From the NCBI GenBank assembly GCA_016293645.1, contig JAEDDW010000002.1, positions 19,993 to 83,992 of the forward strand: a DNA stretch of 64,000 nucleotides, in the 5' to 3' direction. The position numbers and the translations under genes were made by a program. The stretch comes from Treponema sp. GTDB lineage: Bacteria; Spirochaetota; Spirochaetia; Treponematales; Treponemataceae. Below, piece by piece: positions 56,146-63,790 of the stretch. How positions within the stretch are numbered: position 1 is the stretch's first letter; each line of letters opens with the position of its first letter. A model generated the notes under the pieces. It was not told the DNA's origin. It was given only the letters and a program-made list of their open reading frames with translations, and did no database searches.

Positions 56146-57831
56146 ATGAGCGTAATGAATCCAGGCACAAAGTATGGACGTGTAGGTGACATTGAGATGA
56201 AGAGCCGCCGATGGCCTTCAAACAAGATTGCAAAGGCACCGATCTGGTGTTCCGTTGACCTTAGGGATGGAAACCAGGCTCTTGTAAATCCAATGGGTGT
56301 TGATACAAAACTTGCATTTTTTGACCTCCTTGTAAAAGTCGGCTTTAAGGAAATTGAAGTGGGATTTCCTGCTGCAAGTGACACTGAGTATGAATTCATG
56401 CGCCGTCTTATTGAAGAAAAACGCATTCCGGATGATGTTACTGTGCAGGTTCTCTGCCAGGCACGCGAAGCATTGGTAAAGAAAACTCTTGAAGCAATCA
56501 AGGGTGCTCCACATGCCATCTTCCATCTCTACAATTCAACAAGCCCTGCTCAGAGAAAGTATACATTCAACAAGTCAAAGGAAGAAATCAAGCAGATTGC
56601 CATTGAAGGCATCAAATGCATCAAGTCTTGCCTTACAGAAGAAGAGCGCAGGAAAATCCGCATTGAATATTCTCCGGAAAGCTTTTCTCACACAGAAATC
56701 GACTATGCAGTTGAAGTCTGTGATGCAGTGATGAAGGAATGGGGAGCAACCAAGGACAACAAGATCATCTTCAATCTTCCTACAACAGTTGAATGCTATA
56801 CTCCAAACGTATACGCAGATGCCATCGAATATTTTGCAGACCATATTTCTGACCGTGAAGCGGTCATCATTTCTACCCACTGCCATAATGACCGTGGAAC
56901 GGGTGTTGCCTCTGCTGAACTTGCCTTGCTTGCCGGTGCCGACAGGACTGAAGGATGTCTCTTTGGAAACGGTGAACGTACAGGAAACCTTGATATCGTC
57001 AACGTTGCCCTGAATATGTATGCCCAGGGAGTGGATCCGGAGCTTGATTTCCGTGACATTCAGGGAATCGGTGAAAAATATACTGAGTATACCGGAATGG
57101 AAATTTTCCCTCGTACTCCATATGTCGGTGAACTTGTGTTCACTGCATTCTCAGGAAGCCATCAGGATGCAATCCGCAAGGGAATGGCAGCTCGTACAAA
57201 GATGGATAAGAATGCGCTTTGGGACGTCCCGTATCTCTATATCGATCCACATGACATTGGCCGCCAGTATGAAGGAATCATCCGCATCAACAGCCAGTCT
57301 GGAAAGGGTGGAGCTGCCTATATCCTTGAAAATGATTACGGCCTTACTTTGCCTAAAGCAATGCATCCGGCCCTTGGAAAAGTCGTTCAGGCAGAAGCAG
57401 ACAAAGCACAGCGTGAACTTCAGACCAAAGAGATTTATGACATCTTTGAAAGACAGTGGTTTGGAAAAAAAGACAACATGCAGATTCTTGATCTGTCTGA
57501 AACCCATGTTGAATCAAAGAACAACGATGGTAATCAGGAAACGACACTTTGCCGTGGTGTAGTCATCTGGAAGGGTGAGCAGTACATCATCGGAGAAAAA
57601 GGAAATGGACCTCTTGATGCTTTTGCGGCAGCCCTTGGTTCTACACCTGCACCAAAGTTCAGCGTTACTGCGTTCCATGAACACAGCATCGGTACTGGAA
57701 ACAATACGAGTGCTGTTGCTTATGTTCAGCTTACCTGTGAAGATGGAAATGAATACTGGGGAGTAGGCAAATCCACAAGCGTAGGCAGAGCCGGTGTTGA
57801 TGCGATCGTATCAGCACTTAACCAGATCTGA
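56146..57831 (+). CDS. leuA: 2-isopropylmalate synthase (long type 2 form)
   Basis: This 561-residue enzyme is the first committed step of leucine synthesis: it joins acetyl-CoA to 2-oxoisovalerate. The barrel has the signature WCSVDLRDGNQALVNPMG near residue 33, VGFPAASDTEYEF, and the metal site STHCHNDRGTGVASAE near residue 243. The C-terminal LeuA regulatory dimer domain begins near residue 430 and binds leucine for feedback inhibition. The start at 56146 has AAGGAG 7 bp upstream; the open frame back to 56101 runs through the attenuator. No other leu genes follow. Confidence 0.96.
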   Translation: MSVMNPGTKYGRVGDIEMKSRRWPSNKIAKAPIWCSVDLRDGNQALVNPMGVDTKLAFFDLLVKVGFKEIEVGFPAASDTEYEFMRRLIEEKRIPDDVTVQVLCQAREALVKKTLEAIKGAPHAIFHLYNSTSPAQRKYTFNKSKEEIKQIAIEGIKCIKSCLTEEERRKIRIEYSPESFSHTEIDYAVEVCDAVMKEWGATKDNKIIFNLPTTVECYTPNVYADAIEYFADHISDREAVIISTHCHNDRGTGVASAELALLAGADRTEGCLFGNGERTGNLDIVNVALNMYAQGVDPELDFRDIQGIGEKYTEYTGMEIFPRTPYVGELVFTAFSGSHQDAIRKGMAARTKMDKNALWDVPYLYIDPHDIGRQYEGIIRINSQSGKGGAAYILENDYGLTLPKAMHPALGKVVQAEADKAQRELQTKEIYDIFERQWFGKKDNMQILDLSETHVESKNNDGNQETTLCRGVVIWKGEQYIIGEKGNGPLDAFAAALGSTPAPKFSVTAFHEHSIGTGNNTSAVAYVQLTCEDGNEYWGVGKSTSVGRAGVDAIVSALNQI

Positions 57832-57839
57832 TGATAAAG

Positions 57840-57871
57840 AAGGGGGGACTGTTAAAGTCCTCCTTTTTTTT
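57840..57871 (+). terminator. Terminator of leuA
   Basis: AAGGGGGGACT and AGTCCTCCTT pair with one bulge around GTTAA, followed by seven or more T's. The -10 box of the next gene starts 2 bp later. Confidence 0.85.
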
Positions 57872-57872
57872 A

Positions 57873-57878
57873 TATAAT
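57873..57878 (+). promoter_or_regulatory. -10 box of the second Lol-like operon
   Basis: Perfect TATAAT directly after the leuA terminator and 10 bp before the ATG at 57889; those 10 bp include AGGTGAG, a possible ribosome-binding site. The region 17 bp upstream (TGTTAA) is a poor -35. Confidence 0.5.
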
Positions 57879-57888
57879 AGGTGAGATC

Positions 57889-59319
57889 ATGTTGTTTTAC
57901 TTGGCATATAAAAATATAGTATCTCGCAAAAGTTCTTTTGTAATCATTCTCTTCATTGCTTTTGCAATTACGCTGATGGTTCTTGTGAATTCACTTTTTG
58001 ACAGCACGGAACACGGAATTGAAAGCGTATATTCAAAAAGTTTCACCGGTGACATAGTGATTCGGCCCGTTGCGAAAGTTCCTCTCAGTCTTTTTGGTGA
58101 TGAGACTCCTGTTACCGGTAAACTTACTGAAATCCCACGCATCATTCCATACGCCGACATTGTTGAATTCCTCAAGGATGAGGATAATGTTTCGGACATC
58201 GTGCCTCAGATTTCCGGCCGTGCTGTTGTTGAAAGTGAAAACAGCGACAAGGAACTTGAGACCCTTTTTGGTGTTGATGCCGAAGATTACATGAAAATCA
58301 TGTCGTCAATACAGATTACGGACGGAAAACCATATGCCAAAGGTGAAAGGGGAGTCGCCCTTTCCAAGGCTGTTGCGGAAAAATATAAGGCCGGAATTGG
58401 TGATGAACTACAATTTCTTGTCGAAGACAGTATGTCATTCAGAATCCGCGCTGCAAAAGTCTCCTGCATATATGACTATTCGATCCAGAATGAAACTCTT
58501 GACAGCATCATTCTCGTTGACCCGATTACCCTTCGTTCTCTTATGGATATTACAGATACTTCAGAGAATGTGGATATAGAGGAAAACAATATCGATCTTC
58601 TTGAGGATGATTTCGATTCTGATTCCATCTTTGATGATGCTGAGGATTTTAGCGCAGAAGATGAAGTTCCGGCTGTCGAAAAAACAGTCACGAAAAATCC
58701 TGTATCAGCAACAGTTTCTGAAGGTGAAAGTACTGCGTGGAATTTCATTATCCTTAAGTTGAATGACAGAAAGCAGATCAAGAAAACCCTGCATCACCTG
58801 AACTACGACTTCAAGAAATTCGGTTGGCCTGTTCAGGCAGTTTCCTGGAGAAGTGCGGCCGGTAGTACTGCTACCTATCTTTTCTGGATAAGGTTTATTT
58901 TCAATGTTGGTGTCATCGTTGTTCTTTGCGCGGGTTTCATAGTGATAAACAATACTCTGGTTGTAAATGTCCTCAACAGGACGCAGGAAATCGGAACCAT
59001 GCGGGCTGAAGGTGCCTCAAGAAATTTTGTTTCTGCTGAATGCATGGTTGAGACTTTCATCCTGACGATTACAGCCGGAATTGTCGGGTGCATTCTGGGT
59101 TCCGTTGCAAGTACTTTGATATCATCGATGAATCTTCATCTTGGAAATTCTTTCCTTGTTCAACTTTTTGGCAGCGATACCCTTAAATTCTCTGTTTCCA
59201 TACTGAACATACTTGAGTCGATTGCTTTATCAGTGGTACTTGGCCTTGTAGGATGGATTTATCCTGTTCACATGGCGTTGAAAGTCAGTCCTGTAAGGGC
59301 AATGCAAGGAGGCAGCTGA
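57889..59319 (+). CDS. FtsX/MacB-type ABC permease of a second Lol-like system
   Basis: In this 476-residue protein the N-terminal segment (LAYKNIVSRKSS) leads into membrane helix 1 (FVIILFIAFAITLMVLV). A large periplasmic domain (about 40-320) follows, then three helices (FIFNVGVIVVLCAGFIVIN; ETFILTITAGIVGCILGSV; ILESIALSVVLGLVGWIY). The periplasmic domain has an acidic insertion at residues 230-265 that includes DSIFDDAEDFSAEDE (245-259). Closely similar residues occur in the outer-membrane-type protein two genes on. It overlaps the next permease by one base. Confidence 0.85.
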   Translation: MLFYLAYKNIVSRKSSFVIILFIAFAITLMVLVNSLFDSTEHGIESVYSKSFTGDIVIRPVAKVPLSLFGDETPVTGKLTEIPRIIPYADIVEFLKDEDNVSDIVPQISGRAVVESENSDKELETLFGVDAEDYMKIMSSIQITDGKPYAKGERGVALSKAVAEKYKAGIGDELQFLVEDSMSFRIRAAKVSCIYDYSIQNETLDSIILVDPITLRSLMDITDTSENVDIEENNIDLLEDDFDSDSIFDDAEDFSAEDEVPAVEKTVTKNPVSATVSEGESTAWNFIILKLNDRKQIKKTLHHLNYDFKKFGWPVQAVSWRSAAGSTATYLFWIRFIFNVGVIVVLCAGFIVINNTLVVNVLNRTQEIGTMRAEGASRNFVSAECMVETFILTITAGIVGCILGSVASTLISSMNLHLGNSFLVQLFGSDTLKFSVSILNILESIALSVVLGLVGWIYPVHMALKVSPVRAMQGGS

Positions 59320-60605
59320 TGTATTACTTCAAAATTTCTTCACGTTTTCTTCTCTCCAAATGGCGCCAGTATGTTTCTCTTTTTCTTGTCTGCATGGTTG
59401 GTGTCGGGGTCTCTTTATTCCTGATGTTCGTCGTTGGCGGAATGCTTTCTGCCATGTCTACAAAGGCCAAGATGTATTTTGGAGGTGATTTTCAGATTCA
59501 GGGTGGAATTGATTGCCTTGAATTTTTTAATGCTTCGGAATACGTAAAGAAAGTTGAATCGGTGCTTCCGGAAAATGCAGTCGTGTCCAAACGGCTTTTC
59601 TGCCAGGCAAAGGATTCCCTCCTTTTATATGAAGGTATGGAAGCAAGATTCCGTAAGATGATCGGAATTGAATTTGACAAGGAAAGGCAGCTGTTTTCAA
59701 AATTCAATTATCTTGAAGGTTCTGCTGACGACATGAGTGAATACAACAGTATTCTTCTTTCCGAGCCTATCGCAAAAATGCTTTCCGTACATGTCGGTGA
59801 TTCCGTTACTTTTGTCTCAAACCGCGGCGGCCGTGGAATCAATACCACACCTCTTGTTGTAAAGGGCATATTCAGGGATTCCAGCATTTTTGGAATGTAT
59901 ACTGTCTATTCCAACATTGATTACGTAAATGAATATCTCGGGGAACCTGAGGACTATGCCGACAGAATTTGTGTCTACTTTCCTGACGGGTCTTATTCTG
60001 ACAGAAAACTTCCTGGATATCATGAAGCTTTGAGCAAAGTTCTGAATATGTTCCCTCTTGTTGATGACAAGGAAAAATTCTACGACATTCTGTATGATGG
60101 CGGTTTTCCAACTGAAACCTACCTCCTAGCCAACATTGAGTCATCCATGAATGAACTCAAGATAATCATTGATGCCATGAAATGGGTTTCTATTCTTGTT
60201 ATGTCTGCTCTTATCGTCATAATCATTGTCGGTGTCAGCAGCACTTACAGGGTTCTTGTCATGAAGAGAATAAATGAAATCGGAATTTACAAGGCTATCG
60301 GAATGAACAGGATGAACATATACAGGATCCTTATTGCAGAAACATGCTGCCTCATGTCTGCAGGATGCCTTTCTGGATTTATTTTTGCCCTGCTGATGAA
60401 TTTCTGCCTTGGTTTTTTCAACCTGTCATTTATTCCGGCTTTTGATGTATTTTTAACAAATGGTTATATTGTACCTGAATTTTCTTTTTCATCGGCCTTT
60501 GCTGTTATTGCCATGATTTTTGTAACCACTTTGGCCGGTGTTGTTTTTTCTATTAGGAAAGCAGTAGAAATAACTCCCGTACAGGCGTTGGCTACTACTG
60601 AATGA
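59319..60605 (+). CDS. FtsX/MacB-type ABC permease, second subunit
   Basis: This 428-residue protein shares the same plan: FLLSKWRQYVSLFLVCMVGVGVSLFLMFVVGG at the N-terminus, a periplasmic domain of about 220 residues, then three helices (WVSILVMSALIVIIIVGVSS; ETCCLMSAGCLSGFIFALLM; AFAVIAMIFVTTLAGVVFS). The start at 59319 overlaps the stop of the previous gene (TGATG), with AGGAGG upstream; the longer frame to 59253 is within that gene. It pairs with the first permease. Confidence 0.85.
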   Translation: MYYFKISSRFLLSKWRQYVSLFLVCMVGVGVSLFLMFVVGGMLSAMSTKAKMYFGGDFQIQGGIDCLEFFNASEYVKKVESVLPENAVVSKRLFCQAKDSLLLYEGMEARFRKMIGIEFDKERQLFSKFNYLEGSADDMSEYNSILLSEPIAKMLSVHVGDSVTFVSNRGGRGINTTPLVVKGIFRDSSIFGMYTVYSNIDYVNEYLGEPEDYADRICVYFPDGSYSDRKLPGYHEALSKVLNMFPLVDDKEKFYDILYDGGFPTETYLLANIESSMNELKIIIDAMKWVSILVMSALIVIIIVGVSSTYRVLVMKRINEIGIYKAIGMNRMNIYRILIAETCCLMSAGCLSGFIFALLMNFCLGFFNLSFIPAFDVFLTNGYIVPEFSFSSAFAVIAMIFVTTLAGVVFSIRKAVEITPVQALATTE

Positions 60606-60661
60606 GTTTCGTCACTACTTTGTTATGACGATTGAACCTTAAAATTATGGAGTGTATATAC

Positions 60662-61444
60662 ATGAAAAGAATCATATCTACAGTTGCAGTTGCTTTGTGT
60701 GCCTGTCTTTCACTTTTTGCCATGACATCTGAGGAAAAGCTTCTTAAACTTGCGGAAGACAACACTGCCTTTTATGGAATGGATTTCAAGGCTAACTATT
60801 CCATCGTTCAGGATAAACCTGGCCAGGGTAGAAACAATACGGAGGCAACAATGTACCGCCGTGATGATGAAAGCAAGTGGACTATCCTTGTGACCGGTCC
60901 TGCAAAGGAAAAAGGAAAGGGGTATCTCCAGTATGATAACACAATCTGGTTTTTTGATCCTGCGGACAAGAGATTTACCTTTACAAGCGCAAAAGACAAA
61001 TTCCAAGGATCCAATGCAAATAATTCAGATTTTACTCCACAGCACTATTATACCGACTACGGAATCGAAAGCACGGAAAATGTGACTTTGGGAAAAATGT
61101 CATGTGTTCTGTTCACTTTGAAAGCCAAGAAAGATGAGGTTGATTATCCTATGCTGAAATTGTGGGTTACTGACGATGGCCTTGTAAGAAAAAAGCAGGA
61201 TTTTAGTCTTTCAGGCCAGCTTCTTAGAACTACTGCAGTTCCGTCGTACCAGATGGTCACTGAAAAAAACAAGACGCTTTATGTTCCGTCGAAAATGCTC
61301 ATTACGGACAACCTTCGCGGAAAGAAAATTGGCGATAAAATGCAGTATGAGAAAACTCAGATTACGATTACCAATGTTTCTTTCGCATCTCAGGCTGCCA
61401 CGGTATATACAAAACAGTATCTTGAAATGATGAGCGCAAAATGA
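60662..61444 (+). CDS. LolA-like outer-membrane lipoprotein-sorting protein
   Basis: This 260-residue exported protein has the signal peptide MKRIISTVAVALCACLSLFA. It matches the LolA-like group of 'outer membrane lipoprotein-sorting' proteins: an incomplete beta barrel with DFKANYSIVQ, the lipid-path segment GYLQYDNTIWFFDPADKRF, and WVTDDGLVRKKQDFSLSGQLLRT. In such systems it carries a lipid or lipoprotein from the permeases across the periplasm. The start at 60662 is set by the signal peptide and GGAG upstream. It overlaps the next gene by 4 bp. Confidence 0.85.
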   Translation: MKRIISTVAVALCACLSLFAMTSEEKLLKLAEDNTAFYGMDFKANYSIVQDKPGQGRNNTEATMYRRDDESKWTILVTGPAKEKGKGYLQYDNTIWFFDPADKRFTFTSAKDKFQGSNANNSDFTPQHYYTDYGIESTENVTLGKMSCVLFTLKAKKDEVDYPMLKLWVTDDGLVRKKQDFSLSGQLLRTTAVPSYQMVTEKNKTLYVPSKMLITDNLRGKKIGDKMQYEKTQITITNVSFASQAATVYTKQYLEMMSAK

Positions 61445-62703
61445 AAAAGACTCTGCTGTTGATATTATTCTCTCTGTGCTTCGTTGCTTTTTCCCAGGAA
61501 TCAGAAGATTCTGATGATGATATTGATTCCATTTTTGAAACTGCGGAAGATATAACAGCGGAGGAAAATGATAAGATAAACGGAACTCCTGCTCAAGTTG
61601 AACAGAAGCTGCCTGTGCCAATTAAATTATACGGAAATCTTGATTCTGAAATCGGTCTTTGCTTTACCCAGCTTTATGGTAATTTTGGCAAGGACAAGTC
61701 ATCAAGGTATGTTTCTGAATATTTCAATTTTAAAAATGATTTTTCCATGGTGTCCCGTGTTGACAATAATTTTGCCATCCATGGAACTGTCAGAACTGAG
61801 TTTTTCCCTATTGAATGGGCAAAAGTCCGTGAGATCTATTTTGACTATATGGCAGGCCAGTATCTGCTTGTTTCTGCAGGAAAGAAAATTACAAACTGGG
61901 GTTATGTAAGAATTTTCAACAACGAAGATGATTATGAAGACGTTGATCAGCGTCTTACTACCAATATTGTCGCAGACAGCATAAACTGCATTTCAGGTGT
62001 AATTACCATTCCGTTCTCATTTGTAACTTTGACTGCGATAGGTCTGTATAATCCAAGCAATCATACTGAATACACAAAGAACAACCCCCCAAAGATGACT
62101 GATATTTCCTTTGCCGGTTCAATTGAATTCACTTTCTGGCAGACAAGTTTGAATCTGTTTGGTAGAAGAACTGCACCGAGTGAGGTCAGCTTTGATGGAG
62201 CAACAGGCAAGGGTATTACCAATGTTTTGGGATGGGAAATAAAAAGATCTATTTTCAGCTATGATTGCTATGTTCAGAATACATGTCAGATTGGTGGAAT
62301 AGACGACCGTGTCAAAGGAAATATTCTGACTGCCGGATTCTACAGAATCTGGGACAACGCCGCAGTGAATATCGAGGTCCAGGATGTCTACAGATTTGAC
62401 GACAAGAATACGACTTTACGTTTTGCGGCTGATCTAGGATTCCGTCGTATCGGGCCAAAGAAGAATCTGAAACTTGGCATCCAATGGCGTCATGACAGTA
62501 CTTTTGATCTAGATAAAATTGATTCAAAAAATGTTTACGACAAAAATGAGACCTGCTGGGTCAAGATAGGTCTGATAAAATCAGGAGTCTTTCCTCATGT
62601 TGACTGGAAGAACGGTATTGAAGTCTTATACGATCCGTATGAATATCCTTATGTCTATAAGGCAAGGCTTGGTTCCATCATGAAACTTAAGATTGACTAT
62701 TAA
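61441..62703 (+). CDS. Exported beta-barrel-like outer-membrane protein
   Basis: This 420-residue protein has the signal peptide MKKTLLLILFSLCFVAFSQ. An acidic, probably flexible N-terminus (about 20-50, with DSIFETAEDITAEE at 29-42) precedes a long beta-rich region of alternating polar and aromatic residues (VPIKLYGNLDSEIG, VSAGKKITNWGYVRIF, NVLGWEIKRSIFSYDCY). The chain ends in an aromatic residue (KLKIDY), common in outer-membrane barrels. It is probably the outer-membrane end of the exporter. Specific function unknown. Confidence 0.7.
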   Translation: MKKTLLLILFSLCFVAFSQESEDSDDDIDSIFETAEDITAEENDKINGTPAQVEQKLPVPIKLYGNLDSEIGLCFTQLYGNFGKDKSSRYVSEYFNFKNDFSMVSRVDNNFAIHGTVRTEFFPIEWAKVREIYFDYMAGQYLLVSAGKKITNWGYVRIFNNEDDYEDVDQRLTTNIVADSINCISGVITIPFSFVTLTAIGLYNPSNHTEYTKNNPPKMTDISFAGSIEFTFWQTSLNLFGRRTAPSEVSFDGATGKGITNVLGWEIKRSIFSYDCYVQNTCQIGGIDDRVKGNILTAGFYRIWDNAAVNIEVQDVYRFDDKNTTLRFAADLGFRRIGPKKNLKLGIQWRHDSTFDLDKIDSKNVYDKNETCWVKIGLIKSGVFPHVDWKNGIEVLYDPYEYPYVYKARLGSIMKLKIDY

Positions 62704-62718
62704 CAGATCGTGTCTTTG

Positions 62719-63447
62719 TCATTCTGAAAGAATTTTTCCATCTGAAATTTTTATTACGTGATCTGACATTTCGACGATTTTTGAATCGTGAGTCGAAAAA
62801 ACAAAGGTTGTTTCAAGTTCTTTGTTCAATTTTTTCATAAGCTCAAGAATCTGGGTTCCGTTTTTTGAGTCAAGGTTTGCTGTAGGTTCGTCAGCCAGGA
62901 TTATGGGAGCCTTTGTAACCAGAGCACGTGCGATTGCTACACGCTGGCGCTGTCCTCCTGAAAGTTCCGAAGGCTTGTGGTTTTTCCATGACGAAAGTCC
63001 AACAGTATCAATAAGGTAATCTATCCACTGTGAAAGTTCTTTTCTGCTCATCGTTTCTGATGCGATTGTCGGGCCAAGTGTCAATGGAAGTTCAATGTTT
63101 TCACGGACGTTCAGCACAGGAATCAGGTTGAATGTCTGAAAGATAAAACCAAGATTCTGGCGGCGTAGTACGGTAAGTGCATTGTCAAGTTTTACATTGA
63201 GTTTTGTGTTTATTGACAGTTTTGTATCCTTGTAGATGTCAAGCCCATTGAGCAGAAGAGTTCCGTCTGTAGGAAGATCAATGAGGCCAATCATATTGAG
63301 GAGGGTAGATTTCCCTGATCCGGAAGGTCCTGAGATGGCAGCAAATTCTCCTTTTTCTATCTTGAAGGAAGCATTGTCAACGGCTTTTACAACAACTTTG
63401 TCCATCTGATAATTCTTGTAGATGTTTTTCAATTCAATCAGGCTCAT
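62719..63447 (-). CDS. LolD/MacB-type ABC ATPase, convergent with its likely permeases
   Basis: This 242-residue ATPase has Walker [11 protein letters not shown] near residue 39, Q-loop [11 protein letters not shown], signature LSGGQRQR, Walker [11 protein letters not shown] and the switch in STHD. A 25-residue insertion ([21 protein letters not shown] type) follows Walker A. The family works with FtsX-type permeases; the only unpaired ones nearby are at 57889 and 59319, on the opposite strand. It ends 15 bp from the outer-membrane gene. It is probably leaderless. Confidence 0.9.
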   Translation of the reverse strand: MSLIELKNIYKNYQMDKVVVKAVDNASFKIEKGEFAAISGPSGSGKSTLLNMIGLIDLPTDGTLLLNGLDIYKDTKLSINTKLNVKLDNALTVLRRQNLGFIFQTFNLIPVLNVRENIELPLTLGPTIASETMSRKELSQWIDYLIDTVGLSSWKNHKPSELSGGQRQRVAIARALVTKAPIILADEPTANLDSKNGTQILELMKKLNKELETTFVFSTHDSKIVEMSDHVIKISDGKILSE

Positions 63448-63453
63448 TCCATC

Positions 63454-63482
63454 ATTTTAGTTAAACATTGAAAAAAAAGCAA
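63454..63482 (-). promoter_or_regulatory. Leaderless promoter of the minus-strand ABC ATPase
   Basis: Minus strand: TTGCTT (63482-63477), 17-bp spacer, TAAAAT (63459-63454), then 6 bp to the ATG at 63447. The -35 is weak; the -10 and the spacing are good. Confidence 0.5.
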
Positions 63483-63507
63483 TAAAACAGTAAAATGGCC
63501 CAACCAT

Positions 63508-63601
63508 CTGTCGCTACGGCGATGGAATGGTTTAGTTTATATATTTTGTTGTATTTTTTATTTTTAGGGGATTTATATGTCTGAAGTAAGAGTTAGATAC
63601 G
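63508..63601. repeat. Upstream copy of a 94-bp direct repeat (gltX start region)
   Basis: It matches 63697-63790 at 91 of 94 positions, 189 bp away. It includes the leader, the Shine-Dalgarno site AGGGGA, and the first eight codons of gltX. All three differences are at third codon positions and keep the amino acid. Confidence 0.9.
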
Positions 63602-63657
63602 TTAGCTTGCTCCGACATCCATGTCTCCGCAAGCTAATCAGTTTCTGCTTCGCATAA
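63577..63657 (+). pseudogene. Truncated duplicate of the gltX start (26 codons)
   Basis: The frame opens MSEVRVRY, exactly as gltX, then runs into unrelated hairpin sequence (VSLLRHPCLRKLISFCFA) and stops. It has the same ribosome-binding site as gltX. The part beyond codon 8 is the inverted repeat TTAGCTTGC/GCAAGCTAA, so it is a broken copy rather than a gene. Translation of the short peptide is still possible. Confidence 0.75.
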
Positions 63658-63696
63658 ACTGACTGGCTTTATTGCTAAACTGTTAGACGCGACCTC
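63602..63696. other. Hairpin cluster between the two gltX start copies
   Basis: Nested perfect palindrome: TTAGCTTGC/GCAAGCTAA (63602-63610 and 63629-63637) around GACAT/ATGTC. A second hairpin follows, TCAGTTT/AAACTGA (63638-63662). No gene is seen. Confidence 0.6.
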
Positions 63697-63790
63697 CTGT
63701 CGCTACGGCGATGGAATGGTTTAGTTTATATATTTTGTTGTATTTTTTATTTTTAGGGGATTTATATGTCAGAAGTTAGAGTTAGATATG
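63697..63790. repeat. Downstream copy of the 94-bp direct repeat
   Basis: This copy carries the leader and first codons of the intact gltX. See the upstream copy at 63508. Confidence 0.9.

Noticed and set aside
55967..56146. T-box riboswitch upstream of leuA
   Set aside because: The T-box bulge consensus is absent, and a leucine-rich leader peptide is present.
63577..63657. Small regulatory peptide gene before gltX
   Set aside because: The first eight codons are a copy of gltX and the rest is palindrome; a duplication explains it better.
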